From Coriobacteriia bacterium (GTDB lineage Bacteria; Actinomycetota; Coriobacteriia; Anaerosomatales; PALSA-660): a stretch of DNA of 33,392 nt. The notes under the pieces were generated by a model. It saw only the letters and a list, made by a program, of their open reading frames with translations. It was not told the origin of the DNA and searched no databases. Both the position numbers and the translations under genes were made by a program. How positions within the stretch are numbered: the first letter of the stretch is position 1; every line of letters begins with the position of its first letter. This document shows, in pieces, positions 32,658 through 33,392 of this stretch. The stretch covers positions 1 through 33,392 of the forward strand of contig JAHEXP010000011.1 in assembly GCA_023252055.1 (NCBI GenBank). The letters run 5' to 3'.

Positions 32658-33113
32658 GTGGAAGTCAGTGACGTCGTCCTGGATGAGGGCGTCGCCCGCG
32701 CGCGCCTCGTCTTCGCGCCGGGCGAACCGCTGCGAACCTCCGAAGTCCCCGGACTGACCGCCGCCGCCGTCGCGGCGCTACCCGGACTGCGCGGCCACCG
32801 TTGCGACAACGGGGCGGGGCTGTCGTTCGCGGATGAACTCGCCGACACCGAACTCGCCCACCTCTTCGAGCACGCGGCGCTCGAGCTCATGGCGATGGCG
32901 GGTTCATCGCCGCAGCTGCACGGCGACACGTCCTGGGACTTCGCACGCGACGGCCGGGGGGTGTTCCGAGTGCGGATCGAGTACGGGGACGAGACGGTCG
33001 CCCGGGCGGCGCTCGCGTTCGCCGCCGGGTTCGTGGGGGCACTCATGGCGGGGCGCGCGGCGCCCGACGCGGAAGCGGAGGCGCGGCGGCTGCGCGTGAA
33101 CGCCAGGCGCTGA
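32658..33113 (+). CDS. Stand-alone homologue of the cyanophycin synthetase N-terminal domain
   Basis: 151 residues. The stretch ALPGLRGHRCDNGAGLSF (40-57), then AHLFEHAALELMAMAG (67-82) and GVFRVRIEYGDETVARAALA (101-120), follows the order and spacing I know from the N-terminal domain of cyanophycin synthetase CphA (LPGL..H.CS.G, H..EH.ALELQ..AG, G.Y.VVFEY.DE..GR.A). The motif H68-x2-E71-H72-x3-E76 is kept. No ATP-grasp or Mur-ligase domain follows; a promoter and T-box come next. Binding or hydrolysis of a peptide-like polymer is conceivable; function unknown. GTG start, eight bases after the previous stop, weak ribosome site. Confidence 0.75.
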   Translation: MEVSDVVLDEGVARARLVFAPGEPLRTSEVPGLTAAAVAALPGLRGHRCDNGAGLSFADELADTELAHLFEHAALELMAMAGSSPQLHGDTSWDFARDGRGVFRVRIEYGDETVARAALAFAAGFVGALMAGRAAPDAEAEARRLRVNARR

Positions 33114-33114
33114 G

Positions 33115-33144
33115 TTGACCGCGGCCCTGCCCGGGGGGTAACCT
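33115..33144 (+). promoter_or_regulatory. Promoter of the T-box leader
   Basis: TTGACC (33115-33120), 18 bases, TAACCT (33139-33144). It starts immediately after the upstream stop codon; transcription would begin near 33151. Confidence 0.6.
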
Positions 33145-33150
33145 ACGCGG

Positions 33151-33392
33151 CACCTCGTGGGGCGACCCGCGGGACGTTCACACATCGACATCATGGACGT
33201 GAGGGAAGAGGGCGCACGCTCGGCCCAGCCACCCCTCCGATGTCCCCGGCCAGTCCGCCTGCACCACGCGACGGAGGAAGCCGGTCGGTCTCCCGGACCG
33301 TTATCGCACCGGGGTCGAGGCCACCCGCAGCTGCGTGCGCGGGCGGTGAAGACAGGTGGTACCGCGAGAGACGACCCTCGCCCTGTTGATGA
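33151..33392 (+). ncRNA. T-box riboswitch leader (3' end beyond window)
   Basis: The invariant T-box sequence TGGTACCGCG is at 33357-33366. It sits inside an antiterminator-like fold in which ACAGG (33352-33356) can pair with CCTGT after CCCTCGC, and GCGAGAG pairs with CCCTCGC. A stem III-like hairpin CCCGC...GCGGG (33323-33342) precedes it. Upstream, CCTCG (33153-33157) can pair with CGAGG (33316-33320), and ACATCG (33182-33187) with CGATGT (33238-33243), as parts of Stem I. The specifier codon could not be assigned; GCC at 33280-33282 (alanine) is one weak candidate. It should control an aminoacyl-tRNA synthetase or amino acid gene to the right. Confidence 0.9.

Overview
The window is high-GC, gene-dense bacterial chromosome with GTG/TTG starts, frequent 1-8 bp gene overlaps and clear Shine-Dalgarno sites. 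The gene content (UPF0182 giant membrane protein, actinobacterial holin-X-like protein, KimA-like permease beside a TrkA-type protein, LiaF/PspC envelope proteins, a T-box leader) fits an actinobacterium. A deep Coriobacteriia-type lineage is my best guess, but this is an inference from gene content; no rRNA is present. I see no insertion sequences, CRISPR arrays, phage blocks or integrases, so this looks like ordinary chromosome.

Layout. 1-1660: 5' part of an ammonium transporter gene (minus strand), its upstream region with an 11-bp-phased array of GlnR-like half-sites, then tRNA-Ala(UGC) and a strong hairpin. 1762-4605: a KimA-like K+ permease convergent with a protein carrying two TrkA-N (NAD-binding) domains, probably one potassium module. 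4849-6099: an MFS exporter. 6174-11055: an operon of class I glutamine amidotransferase, ABC ATPase, two ABC-2 permeases and an AlkD-type DNA glycosylase. 11107-12477: an EamA transporter fused to a GNAT acetyltransferase. 12551-18576: small metabolic and envelope genes (lipoprotein, acylphosphatase, nitroreductase, a mini c-type cytochrome translationally coupled to hemolysin III, an unknown two-TM protein, an FNR-type flavoreductase, a four-TM protein, an SlyD-like FKBP, a possible winged-helix protein). 18639-21705: CorC/HlyC-type protein, LiaF-like protein and PspC protein, likely an envelope-stress cluster. 21710-24117: amidohydrolase, methyltransferase and, on the other strand, Maf. 24262-27935: a HEAT-repeat protein translationally coupled to an HD-GYP phosphodiesterase. 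28010-30796: UPF0182. 30851-31385: a gene-free leader in front of a small secreted SLT/lysozyme-like protein. 32057-33113: holin-X-like protein, a one-TM protein, and a stand-alone homologue of the cyanophycin synthetase N-terminal domain. 33115-33392: promoter and T-box leader of a gene, probably an aminoacyl-tRNA synthetase, beyond the window.

The most interesting points are: (i) the HEAT-repeat and HD-GYP proteins begin with the same roughly 110-residue module, alignable by eye without gaps, which suggests a two-protein signalling system; (ii) the free-standing cyanophycin-synthetase-N-like protein retains an H-x2-E-H-x3-E motif; (iii) the EamA-GNAT fusion; (iv) the single-heme mini-cytochrome coupled to hemolysin III; (v) the KimA/tandem TrkA-N pair. 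All functional calls come from reading motifs and recalling families; no database search was run.
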